Shown here piece after piece: positions 49,386 to 59,650 of a stretch of 64,000 nucleotides of DNA (positions within the stretch are counted from its first letter, which is position 1; every line of letters starts with the position of its first letter). The DNA comes from Enoplolaimus lenunculus (taxonomy: Eukaryota > Nematoda > Enoplea > Enoplida > Thoracostomopsidae). Location of the stretch: assembly GCA_030248215.1 (NCBI GenBank), contig JASANG010000767.1, positions 1 through 64,000 of the forward strand, written 5' to 3'. The position numbers and the translations under genes were made by a program. The notes beneath the pieces are model-generated. The model made no database searches, was not told where the DNA came from, and worked only from the letters and a program-made list of their open reading frames with translations.

Positions 49386-49569
49386 GGCCAATGTTACTTT
49401 ACGGGACGTCCAGGTTTCTGGTGGTTTCATAAAAAAGTAGGATTAGATTCTAGGTTACATTTTTTGTTTAGGCTTAGGCTTAGGGACACATTTTTGCAAC
49501 GCTTAGGTTTAGGCTTAGGCTCAGGAATACGCTTAATCTACTGTTACGCCCCTTAAAGTAACATTGGCC
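49386..49569 (+). mobile_element. Family C TTAGGC element
   Basis: Clean ends GGCCAATGTTACTTTACGGG and TTAAAGTAACATTGGCC around two TTAGGC blocks. Confidence 0.82.
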
Positions 49570-50052
49570 AAATTTTCAATAATGTTGTCGACTTTTTAGA
49601 TTAATTAATGTTGAAATACAAAATGCACTATTTTTTACCCACCTTTAAACTTAAGTCTTTATACTGAACTCAAGTTGAAAAATCAACTCAAGACAGAGGT
49701 CGAGTTTAAGTCATGTTTCTGCAATCCAGTCAATTTCGGTGACTCCAAGCTGCTCTTTATTGTTTTGGTAGGTCAACCTTTTACACCAACGAAGTCAAAC
49801 GGAAAAACTTTGAAAAAAACAGACTTCCTTGTAAGAAAATTTAAAAATCACTTTTGAATTTTGATCTGGTTTAAATTTAATAATGACGCAATAAAGTACA
49901 AAATATTCATGGAAATATTGGTGAATTTTGTCACGGTTGTCTGCGTTACGATGCAATTAAACGTTTTAGTTTCAATTGCGTAATAAGTTTCCAATGGTTC
50001 GTAACATATAAAATGCCACAATTTGTTGGAAAACCATCAAACCATGCAAATA

Positions 50053-50250
50053 CTGTAGTTATCCGAATAAGAGAGGGGTATTAAGAGGAGGCCACTATTT
50101 TGAGTCACAGTCAATAAGAGTCCGTATCCGTAATAAGAGTGCGAAAACGGATAAACCCTAATTAGAGTTCATAAATGCCAATTGTCTCGAATTGTGTTTG
50201 AGAAGAATCTAACTCAAGCTTATATATAATCTTAGTTGTAAGTTTATTTG
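50053..50250. mobile_element. Family J MITE, truncated
   Basis: ACTGTAGTTATCCGAATAAG then AATAAGAGTCCGTATCCGTA; the far end is lost. Confidence 0.58.
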
Positions 50251-50468
50251 TCTCAGCATTTAAACAGAAATAAATTTGTTAAAGTCATAATGGTTTGACC
50301 CATTTTTGTTTCCGTCTGAAATATAACACGGGCTATTTTATGTTGCTAATATCAGGTAAAATCTTATTATTTAACATATTGCAATTTCATATGGGCTTAA
50401 ATGCACAAACGTACGTCGGATTCATTTTTTTAGTACACAGAATATACCCAGATCCATTCTCTGGTCAA

Positions 50469-50659
50469 CCCATGGAACGATCAGGGGCGGAACGTTTTTC
50501 TGTGGGACTGCAATAGAGTAAAGCTTAAGCTTTAGACGAATTTTTTGATTGGCTTAGGCTTAGGCTTAGGAATAAGCTCATTCACGCTTAGGTTAGGCTT
50601 AGGCTTAGGCTTAGCAATTATCTTATAATAATGTTCTGCCCATGTTCTTTACTGTGGCC
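50469..50659 (+). mobile_element. Family A TTAGGC element
   Basis: The left end CCCATGGAACGATCAGGGGC is altered; the core has two TTAGGC blocks; the right end is TTCTTTACTGTGGCC. Confidence 0.7.
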
Positions 50660-51095
50660 AGGTTGTCTAACAAATCGCAAAAATTCAGTATATATGCATT
50701 TAATAACAATATATTTTGAGAATAATTTTCTTAAATTATAATTGTCTTAAATTTAAAAAATTATTTCAATTTTTATGCAAAAATTACGTTTTTAAATTTT
50801 AAAAAAAGTTTTTATGTCTATATTAATCTGGTTATATAATGACGTTGTAAGTTCTCATAATTTCATTTAAAAATAGACAAAAATTTGCTGTCTAAGAAAT
50901 ATGACCCAGTATGCCATTAATAAAACAATTTGGGACTGACGACACTTTATTTTTCAAGAAAAGATGTCGTAGTACGCAAAATGGTCGGCCATGCTACTTT
51001 TATTAGATTTCAATTTTTCCGAGCCTCAGGTTTTAGGATTAGGTTTAGGCTTAGTTTTACGCTTATGCTGTAGTAGCAGACGTTTGATAGTTACT

Positions 51096-51289
51096 GCCCA
51101 TGTAGAGATCAGTGTCGGAACGTTTTTCTGTGGAACTAGAAAAGAGTAAGCTTAAGCGTTATACTAATTTTTTGTTTGGATTATGCTTAGACTTAGGCTT
51201 AGGCTTAGGAGTATGCTCACTCTTACGATTAGGCTTAAGCTTAGGAATATCCTTATAATACTGTTCCGCCCGTGTTCTTTACATTGGCC
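51096..51289 (+). mobile_element. Family A TTAGGC element
   Basis: Good ends (GCCCATGTAGAGATCAG and TTCTTTACATTGGCC) around a TTAGGC core. Flanks TAGTTACT/TAATCACT are a plausible worn duplication. Confidence 0.75.
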
Positions 51290-51540
51290 ATAATCACTAT
51301 TGGCCGATGAAACAGTAGCCAACAGTTATACAGCTCTGAAAAATATGACAAAATATAAGCTATGCTTATTTTCTTGGATTTTTGTAATTAATTTAAAAAC
51401 ATTATGCTAATTTTATTTATGATCAAATCAGCCTCAGCGTCTTGGGATTTTTTATACTTGAGTTTTGAAATGTCACACTATTAATATGTAATGGTTAGCA
51501 AGCGGTGTATTGCTAAATTAATGAGCCTAAGCTGAAAAAA

Positions 51541-51690
51541 CCACATTCTCAAATGTGTGTAGCAACTTATCACCAGCAAATAACAAATTTCCAAACATCC
51601 GAACTGGGAAAACTGTGAGTCCAATTATGTAGAAGCACGGTAAGTCGTTGAATTTCCAAGGTGATAATTATAAATTTGCATAAAATGCAA
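51541..51690. mobile_element. Family H MITE, truncated
   Basis: ACATTCTCAAATGTGTGTAG then worn family sequence; no right end. Confidence 0.5.
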
Positions 51691-51699
51691 TAAATACTG

Positions 51700-51770
51700 T
51701 AAAACGTGCCCATATCCCCGAACAGAATGTTGTTATAACGACCGCGTGGCGTAAATGTAGCATTCTTGAT
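51700..51770 (+). mobile_element. SINE-like fragment, family T
   Basis: GTTATAACGACCGCGTGGCG and the following TGTAGCATTCTTG are a worn match to the family T A-box region. Confidence 0.35.
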
Positions 51771-51794
51771 TGGAAGCCAATGTTAATCGGAGCT

Positions 51795-51935
51795 AGTTGC
51801 AAGTCGCTTGAATTGCTTGCATCTGCAGTTTGATTGATCAATCAGAATATTCATTTAAAATACTTGCAGCAGTAAATATTTCGTGCAAGTCGCCAGCTGC
51901 GAGTTCTCGCTGCTGCACGTGTGAATGGGGGCTTA
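51795..51935. mobile_element. Family F right-end fragment
   Basis: AGTTGCAAGTCGCTTGAATT through TGCACGTGTGAATGGGG follows the right half of family F. Confidence 0.6.
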
Positions 51936-52475
51936 AGTTTCGTCAAAATCTATCAAAGACATCTCAGCTCAACTGCACAATTCCAAGTGAAACGATTATT
52001 TTGTAAGCATAAAAATAACAATTTTCAAGACATATTTATTATTCATAAATTACACGGATAAACACAGAAACGACCGATGCGTTTGGGCGTTTATTAAAGC
52101 TATTTGTACGCAAGCAGTGACGTACCGAGACCGGCCTTGGGCCGCATAGCCCAGATATTCATTTTTTGCCAGCTGAAAAGGACTAATCAAATGGTATACT
52201 TGTTAACATTTTGCTAATTCTATATTATCAGCTAATAGCTTTAATTTTAGTGTAATCTTCAAGGTACGCCACTGCTGCAAATATTTGCAATATGCGATTA
52301 GTTTGTGAGTTGTCAATATAATAGCAGAAACATTCTACAAAATAACATTTTGCAATTAAACGTGAAACTAACGGATTATAGATTCAGTGATTTGTTAGTA
52401 AAGATTTAGTAATTTTTGGTTGACTTTCAATTCACCCGACAATCAAGTATCATCAATTTGAACTGGTCAACAATT

Positions 52476-52540
52476 TCATCCGAACCGGATAAATTCATTT
52501 TTGCGTTTGCCAAATCGAATAAATTCATTCTTTCGTTTTT
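52476..52540 (-). CDS. flp-8: flp precursor exon 3 (last two KNEFIRFG copies)
   Basis: A 65-bp terminal exon. The acceptor is TTATTTTTAAG|AAAAACG. It reads [21 protein letters not shown], stop (TGA 52476-52478). It is short enough to be missed by a length cutoff. Confidence 0.88.
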
Positions 52541-55500
52541 CTTAAAAATAACATAATAAATATTTAACCCCTTCTCACATTGAGTTGCCTATAGGCAACT
52601 CAGCGCAGTGTATATACGTTAAATAATGTATATCGCACAGTGTTTAACAATTGCAACAGGTATACATAGCACTAAATCACCACGAGACGTGAGAGCCCCC
52701 TCGGGTTCGAGCCTCAAGCTCCTATAGCTGAGTGGTGATGGTATCCGCCTCCCACTCCAGGCACTGGAGTTCGAATCCTATCATAAAAGTAGGTCTCTGG
52801 GGAAATAGAAAATATACATGTGAGAAAGGGTTAAGTAAAAGAAAATAATTGAGTATTAGAATAAAATGTAATAAATGAGTATTAATGAAATGTAAACAAA
52901 GTATAGCTAAATACAGTATTTTGAAAAAAGTGAAAATTTTGCTATATTTTGTTTATGCACGGGTTCAGCGTGGATTTAGCAAATTTCGCTACCATTTGCC
53001 TTTCAAAATATTAGTTTTTAAAACGTGTTTAGCAAATATTCTGGCGGAAATACGAAGTTTGGACCACCTAGGAATTTAACAAAAAGTAACCTATCCTATA
53101 CAGTTCGACGAGCTGAGTTAACGGTATCATTTTTTATGGCTGCATGTCCAACGGTTCAAAAGTTATTGCAATCAAAACCAAATTGCCAACACGCGCTGAT
53201 TGGACGAGAAAAAGTATCTATTACTCACATGTTCATAAATTATAAGCTTTACCAGGTTTATTCGTTACACAAATTTGGTTGGCATTTGTACATGCTTTGT
53301 ATAGTGAAAAGTTGAAGTTTAAAGCGTCAAAACTTTTGGGGTCCCTGCAGCCTTAAAATGGTACCGCTGAACTCAACTCGACGAAACGTATAAACTGTTT
53401 TTCATTAAATTCCAACGAGGGTCCATATTCCGTACCTTCGCCAATATTTTGTTGACATTTTAACATTAAACATTGCGTTGAAGGACGTAAGCCTACGCCT
53501 AAGCTTATGCCTAAGCGTACGAATGAGCATATTCCCCAGCCTAAGCCTAAGCCTAAGCCTAAGCCAAGCAAAAAAAATCGTCTAAAGCTTAAGCTTGCTC
53601 TATTGCAGTCCAACAGAAGAACGTTCCGCCCCTGATCTTAACATGGGCCATATTAATTAATGCATACACACTGTAATGAGCTGCGCATAGTAAACTCTAT
53701 GTGAGAAGGGGTTTAGCAAGTTTACACTTTGTTTGAAACTTAAATCATAGTTTATAAACGCAAATTTTGTGTAAACAGTTGTGATTTTCGAAAAATTTGC
53801 TAGTAATAAATCGCTCAATTGCTATTTAATTTCTAATTTGTGTTCAGAAAAACAATTACAACAGGAATTAAAAAAAACGTTGTTTACCTTCTGGCTGACG
53901 TTTTCCAAACCGAATAAATTCATTTTTGCGTTTGTCCGGACTTGAATTGAGCTGTTGATCGAAACCAGTTGTGTCAACCGCATTCGCATCGCCAGCGCTC
54001 ATATCTCCATCGTCGCGTTTGCCGAATCGAATAAATTCATTTTTTCGTTTCCCAAATCGAATGAATTCGTTCTTTCGTTTGCCAAATCGAATGAATTCGT
54101 TTTTCCGTTTCCCAAATCGAATGAATTCATTTTTTCGTTTGCCAAATCGGATGAATTCGTTTTTACGTTTGCCTGGGACGTCGCTGCCGTCCGCATCGGC
54201 ACCGGATCGGCCGAAACGAATAAATTCGTTTTTGCGTTTCGCTTGAAAATGTTCTGTAAACAATTACACGCGACGCAATGGCATAGTAAAGCAGTTACTG
54301 TTTTCTCATGGCCAAGGGAGGCCATCTATGAATGGGGTTTAGATCCCTGGGTAAAAATACCCAATATCTTCTTATAGGCCAACTGGCAATTCTGTTAGAA
54401 ACCAACATTTAGAATTCACCTGTTTGTCAGCCATCGCTCAACTTGGAATGGCATGGCGAGGGTGGCGCTATACTTTTGATGACGTCCGTCGCCATGCGTC
54501 ATTGTGGGTCGCCGTGCGTCACCATTCGTCTCCTTACGATACCGTTTGGCGATGGATGGCGACGCAAGGCGTCGGACGGTGACGGACGGCACTCGACGGT
54601 GCTGCACGACAGGTATAGCATCACCCTAAGATGTGAAAATTGGTAGAGATAGTTTACTAAAGTCACTTTTATCAGCACTGCTATATTGTATATGTTCTGT
54701 TACAATACGTCATTGCTTCCTGATTATCAAAGCTTAAGTATATTCAAATTTCAGAGCGATTGAAATTAGAAATGAAAAATAAGACAAGGATCAGCATGAA
54801 AAGTTAAAATTTTTTAGAAGCGGCAGACAAGGGTTTTCGGTGACTTAGAAGCAAGGTTGAAAGTTTTGTTGGGAGCCAAAAGTTTTTCTGAGCCTCCTTT
54901 TCTGACTGACAGCAATTCTGAAATTTTCGCTTACCGTGTTATTTATGGTTTTATAACTTCATAAAGTTTTGAAACGCTAAAAATACTCAACTGCATTTCA
55001 AATTAAGGCCAAGCTGATCCAATGATATGAAAATTAGCAGATCTTCATTAATATATTAGTTTTACAGCGCTGGTACAATATAGCTAACACAGTCAGCTAT
55101 ACAAGCAATTTTTACTTAAACTGTGAAACATGCATACTGCAACAAAAGTCCAAAGTCATACACTGCTTTTTAATAGAATTACTAAAACTTAAATTCCGAT
55201 TCCGATTCCGGTTCCGACAAAAAAATTTGATTCCGATTCCGCTTCCAACAAAATGTACTTCCGATTGGAACCCTGTATTCAGTGTATTATTTAACAGTTT
55301 TTGCCGGTAGTCCGGTACAAAGTTTTAAATTAATAACAGAAATTGAAAATTAGTGCAAAGAAAACCAGCCAAACATTACTAAATACTCAACTCGATCATA
55401 GGTAAAGTTCCAGGACAACATAATTATCACCATAACTTCTATAAGGATCCAGAGGGAAGACACGCCGTCATAGTTACAAAATTTTTTGACATAGAATCGT

Positions 55501-56508
55501 AAGGTCCCTACCTTATCATTTCTCCTCTTCAAAAAATTGGCACATATATCGCATACAGTAAAAAATGTGTTTCATAAATTTTGCCAACCCGCATCATCGA
55601 AAATTTTTGGATCCACCGCTGACCACAAAAGCATTATTAAAATGATTTTAACACGTTTCTCGTAACATAGAACAAAGGTGTGATATTGAGTGAAACAAGC
55701 TATTAACCGCTGTAAATGACATCAACATGACACGGATGAGGGGATAAACTTTGATGCAGTTTTCATCAGGAAAAGCAAACCCGAGAACCCGAACAACAGC
55801 TTTAAGAGAGCAACATGAATGGGTATAACTCGAAAGTTTTAGTAATTAATGGTATACAGTAGAAACTAGTATGCGTCTAAATTTCCTAAAAAAAATTTGC
55901 AATTTTTCGATCTCTACGCTGTACGTTTTAGTTTTTTGACGTGAAATGTTTGCGAACAGCGACGAGTTGTCGGGTGACGAATTGACGTGATGCCATTATA
56001 CACTGTTTTTACACTGCTTATTACATGGTACTTGTAAGTATGTGAGACATGCTTGTCCTGATGCATATGCAATAAATGCAATGCACATTGTGGTGTACAG
56101 TCGACACATATAGTCGATGAAAAACGCAGTTGGAGACGCGGGCTGTGTAGCGCAGTGGTAGAGTGTTAGCTTAAGGATCCATAGGCTGAGAGTTCGATCC
56201 CCGCTCTAGCCCGCTTTTCCAGCTGCTTAGTAAAAGGTCTGAAGTCCCGGTTCCTACCTAGACTGACAGTACTTTATACTGTAATGTGTTACAAGTAATT
56301 TTTTACCGTCAGTAAATCCGTTCTGCGCGCATAATTGCAATAATTCATCCGATGCTTCGTTGTTCGCTAATGCGATTTCGCATAATTGCGCTGCGTCCAC
56401 ATCTGAAGGGCCATCAAATGCAGTTGCAGTAGTAATTGCGTTCAACACCAAAATTGCAAGTGCAAGCGATTTAGTTAAAATACAATTGCTACTGTGATCT
56501 GGCTTCAT
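52476..56508 (-). CDS. flp-8: FMRFamide-like peptide precursor with nine KNEFIRFamide copies (flp-8 type), 210 aa
   Basis: This is the precursor of a secreted, C-terminally amidated neuropeptide. KNEFIRFamide is AF1 of Ascaris and is encoded by flp-8 in C. elegans; it acts through neuronal and muscle GPCRs. Exons are 56508-56307, 54253-53888 and 52540-52476, with GT-AG sites and phase-1 joins, totalling 211 codons. Exon 1 encodes a signal peptide (hydrophobic [13 protein letters not shown], about 15-28) and an acidic leader. Exon 2 carries seven copies: one followed by a single Arg (GRS), five in direct tandem separated by KR, and one after an acidic spacer. Exon 3 carries two more, the last ending in Gly immediately before the stop, so it needs no basic cleavage. 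All nine copies are identical in protein, while the DNA differs at silent positions, which implies selection. The family assignment is firm; one-to-one orthology to flp-8 is inferred from the peptide. Confidence 0.95.
52564..52834 (+). mobile_element. Family S: piggyBac-like MITE with tRNA-like core, best copy
   Basis: TTAACCCCTTCTCACAT at the left is the inverted form of ATGTGAGAAAGGGTTAA at the right with one change, and both tips are TTAA. The core holds TATAGCTGAGTGGTGATGG and GGAGTTCGAATCC, spaced as A and B boxes. It lies in flp intron 2, 24 bp from exon 3. Confidence 0.8.
53488..53649 (-). mobile_element. Family A element, one end missing, in flp intron 2
   Basis: The right end (GATCTTAACATGGGCC) and TTAGGC core are present. 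The left inverted end is replaced by unrelated sequence near 53488. Confidence 0.65.
53888..54253 (-). CDS. flp-8: flp precursor exon 2 (seven KNEFIRFG copies)
   Basis: The acceptor is TTGTTTACAG|AACATTTTC and the donor CCAGAAG|GTAAAC. The join with exon 1 makes Glu and reads into HFQAKR and the first peptide. Confidence 0.95.
54462..54623. mobile_element. Family M fold-back MITE in flp intron 1
   Basis: AGGGTGGCGCTATAC and GTATAGCATCACCCT are inverted ends. The GC-rich interior (CGTCGCCATGCGTC and its inverse GGCGACGCAAGGCGTC) can fold on itself. The open frames over it are by-products. Confidence 0.6.
55010..55275. mobile_element. Family L MITE, one good end, in flp intron 1
   Basis: CTTCCGATTGGAACCCTG is a good right end, with GATTCC hexamers. 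The left part (GCCAAGCTGATCCAA) matches a remnant at about 33,790-33,870. Confidence 0.6.
55276..56137. other. flp intron 1, featureless part
   Basis: Apart from AT-rich sequence I see nothing here. Confidence 0.45.
56138..56214 (+). tRNA. tRNA-like gene or pseudogene in flp intron 1
   Basis: A 77-nt unit with a perfect 7-bp acceptor pair (GCGGGCT/AGCCCGC), an A-box-like TAGCGCAGTGGTAGAG, a B-box-like GAGTTCGATCC, and TTTT directly after, as at a Pol III terminator. The anticodon stem (TTAGC/GCTGA) encloses a 14-nt loop and the T arm is poor, so I assign no isotype. It may be a SINE head rather than a working tRNA. Confidence 0.4.
56307..56508 (-). CDS. flp-8: flp precursor exon 1 (signal peptide and leader)
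   Basis: It runs from ATG at 56508 to donor GACG|GTAAAA at 56306, phase 1. The signal peptide is followed by an acidic segment rich in Asp, Glu and Ala. Confidence 0.88.
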
Positions 56509-57571
56509 TTTAGTGATTATTAATGATGTATCTGAGTGGCAGCGAATGGTATTACGATTATAACGGGTGTCTGAAATTGTCCAATCAGTACGTTCATCAG
56601 TGACGTCACCAGGAGTTCATTTCGAGAGGGTATAATGTACTGAATTGCGGCTTTCTGCGAGCGAGCGTAAAAAATAGTCTCTAAAAACTTAAACTTAAAT
56701 TATAGCTTAACTAAACTTGAATACTAGTTTTACTAAAACTTAAATGGCTGGACGGATTAACTAAACTAGAATTTAACGTTTTACTTAAACTACCATATTT
56801 TTAAGTTTAACACGAGTTTAAGTAAACTTATTTTCGTTTAAGCAACAAATACAGTTTAGAAATTATGTGTATTAAAGTGTTCATTAAGTTTAGCTTAAAC
56901 TAAAAATACGCAAGATTTTTAAATTAGTTTAAGACCAAACCAATCTGTTACTTTAGTTATTGTAGAAACTTAGTTAAATACTGCTGGATTAGCTTAAGCT
57001 TAAATCAAGTTAGTTCAAGCTTTAGCGTGTATAAGCTTGTAAACTGGTCAGTTTTCGTGTTTCTTCCAAAATTTTAGGAGGAAGTATATCCTTGTATCCT
57101 CCATGTATATGACCCTAGAGAAATGTATAAACGGGTTTGTATCAATAAAAAACCAGCACGAAATTTGCTTACCCAAAGTGCACAAACACTTCTATCAAAA
57201 ATTTGCGAACTAATCATTCGTCAAAATATTTCTGGCATGAGGGGGCCAATAATCACCACACCACCCCCAGCATTCAAATCCGCTGCTGGACTGACATGGG
57301 TACCAAGCAACAGTTTAGAAAACCAAAAGGGAGAAAATGGCAGCGGTGAAAAACACATCAATTGTCATAAATGTGACCACAGATGCCGGGTACCAAATGA
57401 CCGATCTGGCTAAATTCTTATTTATTTTACTTTTGGATATTTTTTACCAGTTTTACGACGCAAACTTTTTTTTGACATATCTGGCAAACAGGCTAAATAT
57501 AAGTATAGCAACTTAATTCTAGAAACACTTTTGTAAGAACGTGTAGTTTTATCTGAATCACTTCTAGTACT
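56509..57571. other. Region upstream of the flp gene
   Basis: 56,670-57,030 is dense in AGTTTAAG/CTTAAACT half sites in both orientations and may be a fold-back element whose ends I cannot define. A plus-strand frame at 57,123-57,413 (with CHKCDHRC near its end) has no support. No TATA box is evident for flp. Confidence 0.4.
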
Positions 57572-57765
57572 GTAGTGACCCGAATAAGAGGGTGTGGGAT
57601 AATAAGAGCGGGTCCCATTTTAAGTCCCAATCTATAGGAGTCCGTATTCCTAACAAGAGTTCATTATCGGATAGAGTCCCTAAACCTTAATTAGAGTCCA
57701 TAAATGTTAATTATCCCTAATTGTAGCGCATAAATGACTCCATGACAAAATAAAGTGGAGTTCGC
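57572..57765. mobile_element. Family J MITE, truncated
   Basis: ACTGTAGTGACCCGAATAAG is a good left end; AGAGTCCATAAATGTTAATT is inner family sequence. Confidence 0.62.
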
Positions 57766-58167
57766 TTGTAAGGCGAAAAGCGTTTTTGTATTTTCGACAC
57801 AATTTTTGACGAGATTTTTGTTTTCGTTTCGTTTAAAATTCGGGTTTCTGTTTTTGGTTTTCATTTCCGTTTTAAAATAGTCAGAAATTCAGTCGTGTTT
57901 CAGCTCAAATTTGATTGCAAATAAGCTTAAAAATTACAGTTTACTAAAATATAATATGCTGCAATTGTTTGATTACAAATAAGCGTGGCAAAATTTATTC
58001 AAAACCTTAAAAGTTTCGCAATTCCCAAATATTGAAACGTTTTTTTTAACCTTTATCGCTTAAAATATTCGTTTTCTGTGTTCTTTGTCGGTTTAATTTA
58101 TTTTTACTAACCGTTTACACCCTGTTCGGATACTTATGGCTGTTATTTTCAGCCGGGATTTTAATCA

Positions 58168-58383
58168 GGGCCTATATTCTGAAATGCATATAGCACTTAT
58201 CACCAGTTAACAGGTTTTCGAACTAACGTACTGCTGCAATTGCAGATCTCAAAATTTGCACAGTAGCGTAAATCGAATGAAACAAATGTGCTGAATTTCA
58301 AACCTCACCATTCCTTCGTTCGAACATTACGAGACCTAACAGCACCAAATGCTAATAAGTGCGGCACACATTTGAGAGTACAG
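58168..58383. mobile_element. Family H MITE
   Basis: TATTCTGAAATGCATATAGC to CACACATTTGAGAGTACAGG. Confidence 0.68.
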
Positions 58384-58576
58384 GCTTAGGTAAATTCTAT
58401 GTTGTCTAGAATTTTTGCAAACAGTACCTGTCAGTGTTTGAGAGAAATTGTTTGATCTAATGTTTTAACTGTCTGTAAAGTAAATGAGTCCCAAATTGCG
58501 TCGAAGTGTGGAAGAAATGTAAGTGACGTTTGTAAACATTTTACGAGCAAAAAAGTATTTTTTCAACTAACCATAC

Positions 58577-58690
58577 TGTAGTGACCCGAATAAGAGGGAG
58601 GAAACTGATGTTGATTTGGCCTCTGCAGAGGTTACCCCCTGTTATTCGGTTACGGACTGTTATTTATTTTTAGTCCATGGCGTTAATGTT
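58577..58690. mobile_element. Family J left-end fragment
   Basis: ACTGTAGTGACCCGAATAAG and GTTATTCGGTTACGGACTG. Tip-only remnants also occur at 29,865-29,880 and 43,793-43,820. Confidence 0.6.
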
Positions 58691-59046
58691 ATTTTTGCAA
58701 AATTTGATGTAAACATAGAGTATATAAAGTGCAATAGGGAGATATATCCGCACATGCATAAACATTCAAATATAGCAGTTTTACAGCCAAAATAATAATC
58801 TGCAAAGGTCAAAAAATTCATGTTCGCTACACTTGCATGCAGAAACGGTCAGGCAAAGTGAACCAAACTGAAAATTATAATCCCGGCTAAAACCTGTATT
58901 GCGTATAAATGCACAAGAAATGTCGTTCAATGAAACTTAGCGGAAATCCAAGTTAAACTAAAAACTGAAGTATTTTATTCTGGTGGGAGCGGGTCCGTAG
59001 CGAAGGTGGGGGCCCAGTGGGGCTCACGCCCCCGTGGAAAAAGTTC

Positions 59047-59171
59047 AGTTAATTAATCACCTAGGTCTGTATCAACTAAACTCAGAATGAGTTAATGTTT
59101 ACTGATATTAGTTAAAAAATAACCAACTCGGTAGCTAATATTATTAATCAACTCATTGGAATTTACAGTGT
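59047..59171. mobile_element. Family E MITE, right part
   Basis: TTAATTAATCACC to CATTGGAATTTACAGTG. The left half is missing. Confidence 0.6.
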
Positions 59172-59204
59172 ATGAACAACTATTGGCAAACTGTCTACCT
59201 ATAA

Positions 59205-59600
59205 AAAGTATACAGTGCATAGTGTTTAATACTTATTACACTGTAACTTCCAATGACTTGGTAAAGCCAGCGAAATCAGTTATTTCTGTGCTGATATCAT
59301 AAACATTCAATCACTGTGAGTTTAGTTGATTTCGATTTGAGTTGATTAATTGAAAACGAGATGAATCAACTCAGAATTGTGCGTTCTGGATGCCCTAATT
59401 TAGACTCATTAAACTCATTCTGATGTAAAATCAAAATCAACCAATGCCATTTACAATGTACACGTATGTGCTGTCTAAAGTACAAGGCATGAGAGCCGAT
59501 TTGCTTAAATTTGAAGCTCATATAGCTGAAACATGGTGGTACACGGTTAGCATCATAAAAACCGGTGGTTGAAACCGTTGTTTCAACTTATGGACCAATA
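59205..59600 (+). mobile_element. Worn family S copy interrupted by an E element
   Basis: ACAGTGCATAGTGTTTAATA (59211-59230) and, after the E element 59237-59460, GGCATGAGAGCC and TATAGCTGAA follow the order of family S. Ends are not preserved. Confidence 0.5.
59237..59460. mobile_element. Family E MITE inserted in a family S copy
   Basis: ACACTGTAACTTCCAATGA to CCATTTACAATGTA, worn inside. It divides family S sequence on its two sides. Confidence 0.6.
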
Positions 59601-59650
59601 TTCTCAAATGTGTGCAACACCTATCATCAGTTAGTAATAAGTCGTCAAAC
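59583..59650. mobile_element. Family H left-end fragment
   Basis: ATTCTCAAATGTGTGCAACA and CACCTATCATCAGTTAGTAA match the left end of family H. Confidence 0.55.

Noticed and set aside
53955-54377. Plus-strand frames rich in NSFFR/FVLSF motifs
   Set aside because: They are the antisense of the KNEFIRFG repeats in flp exon 2.
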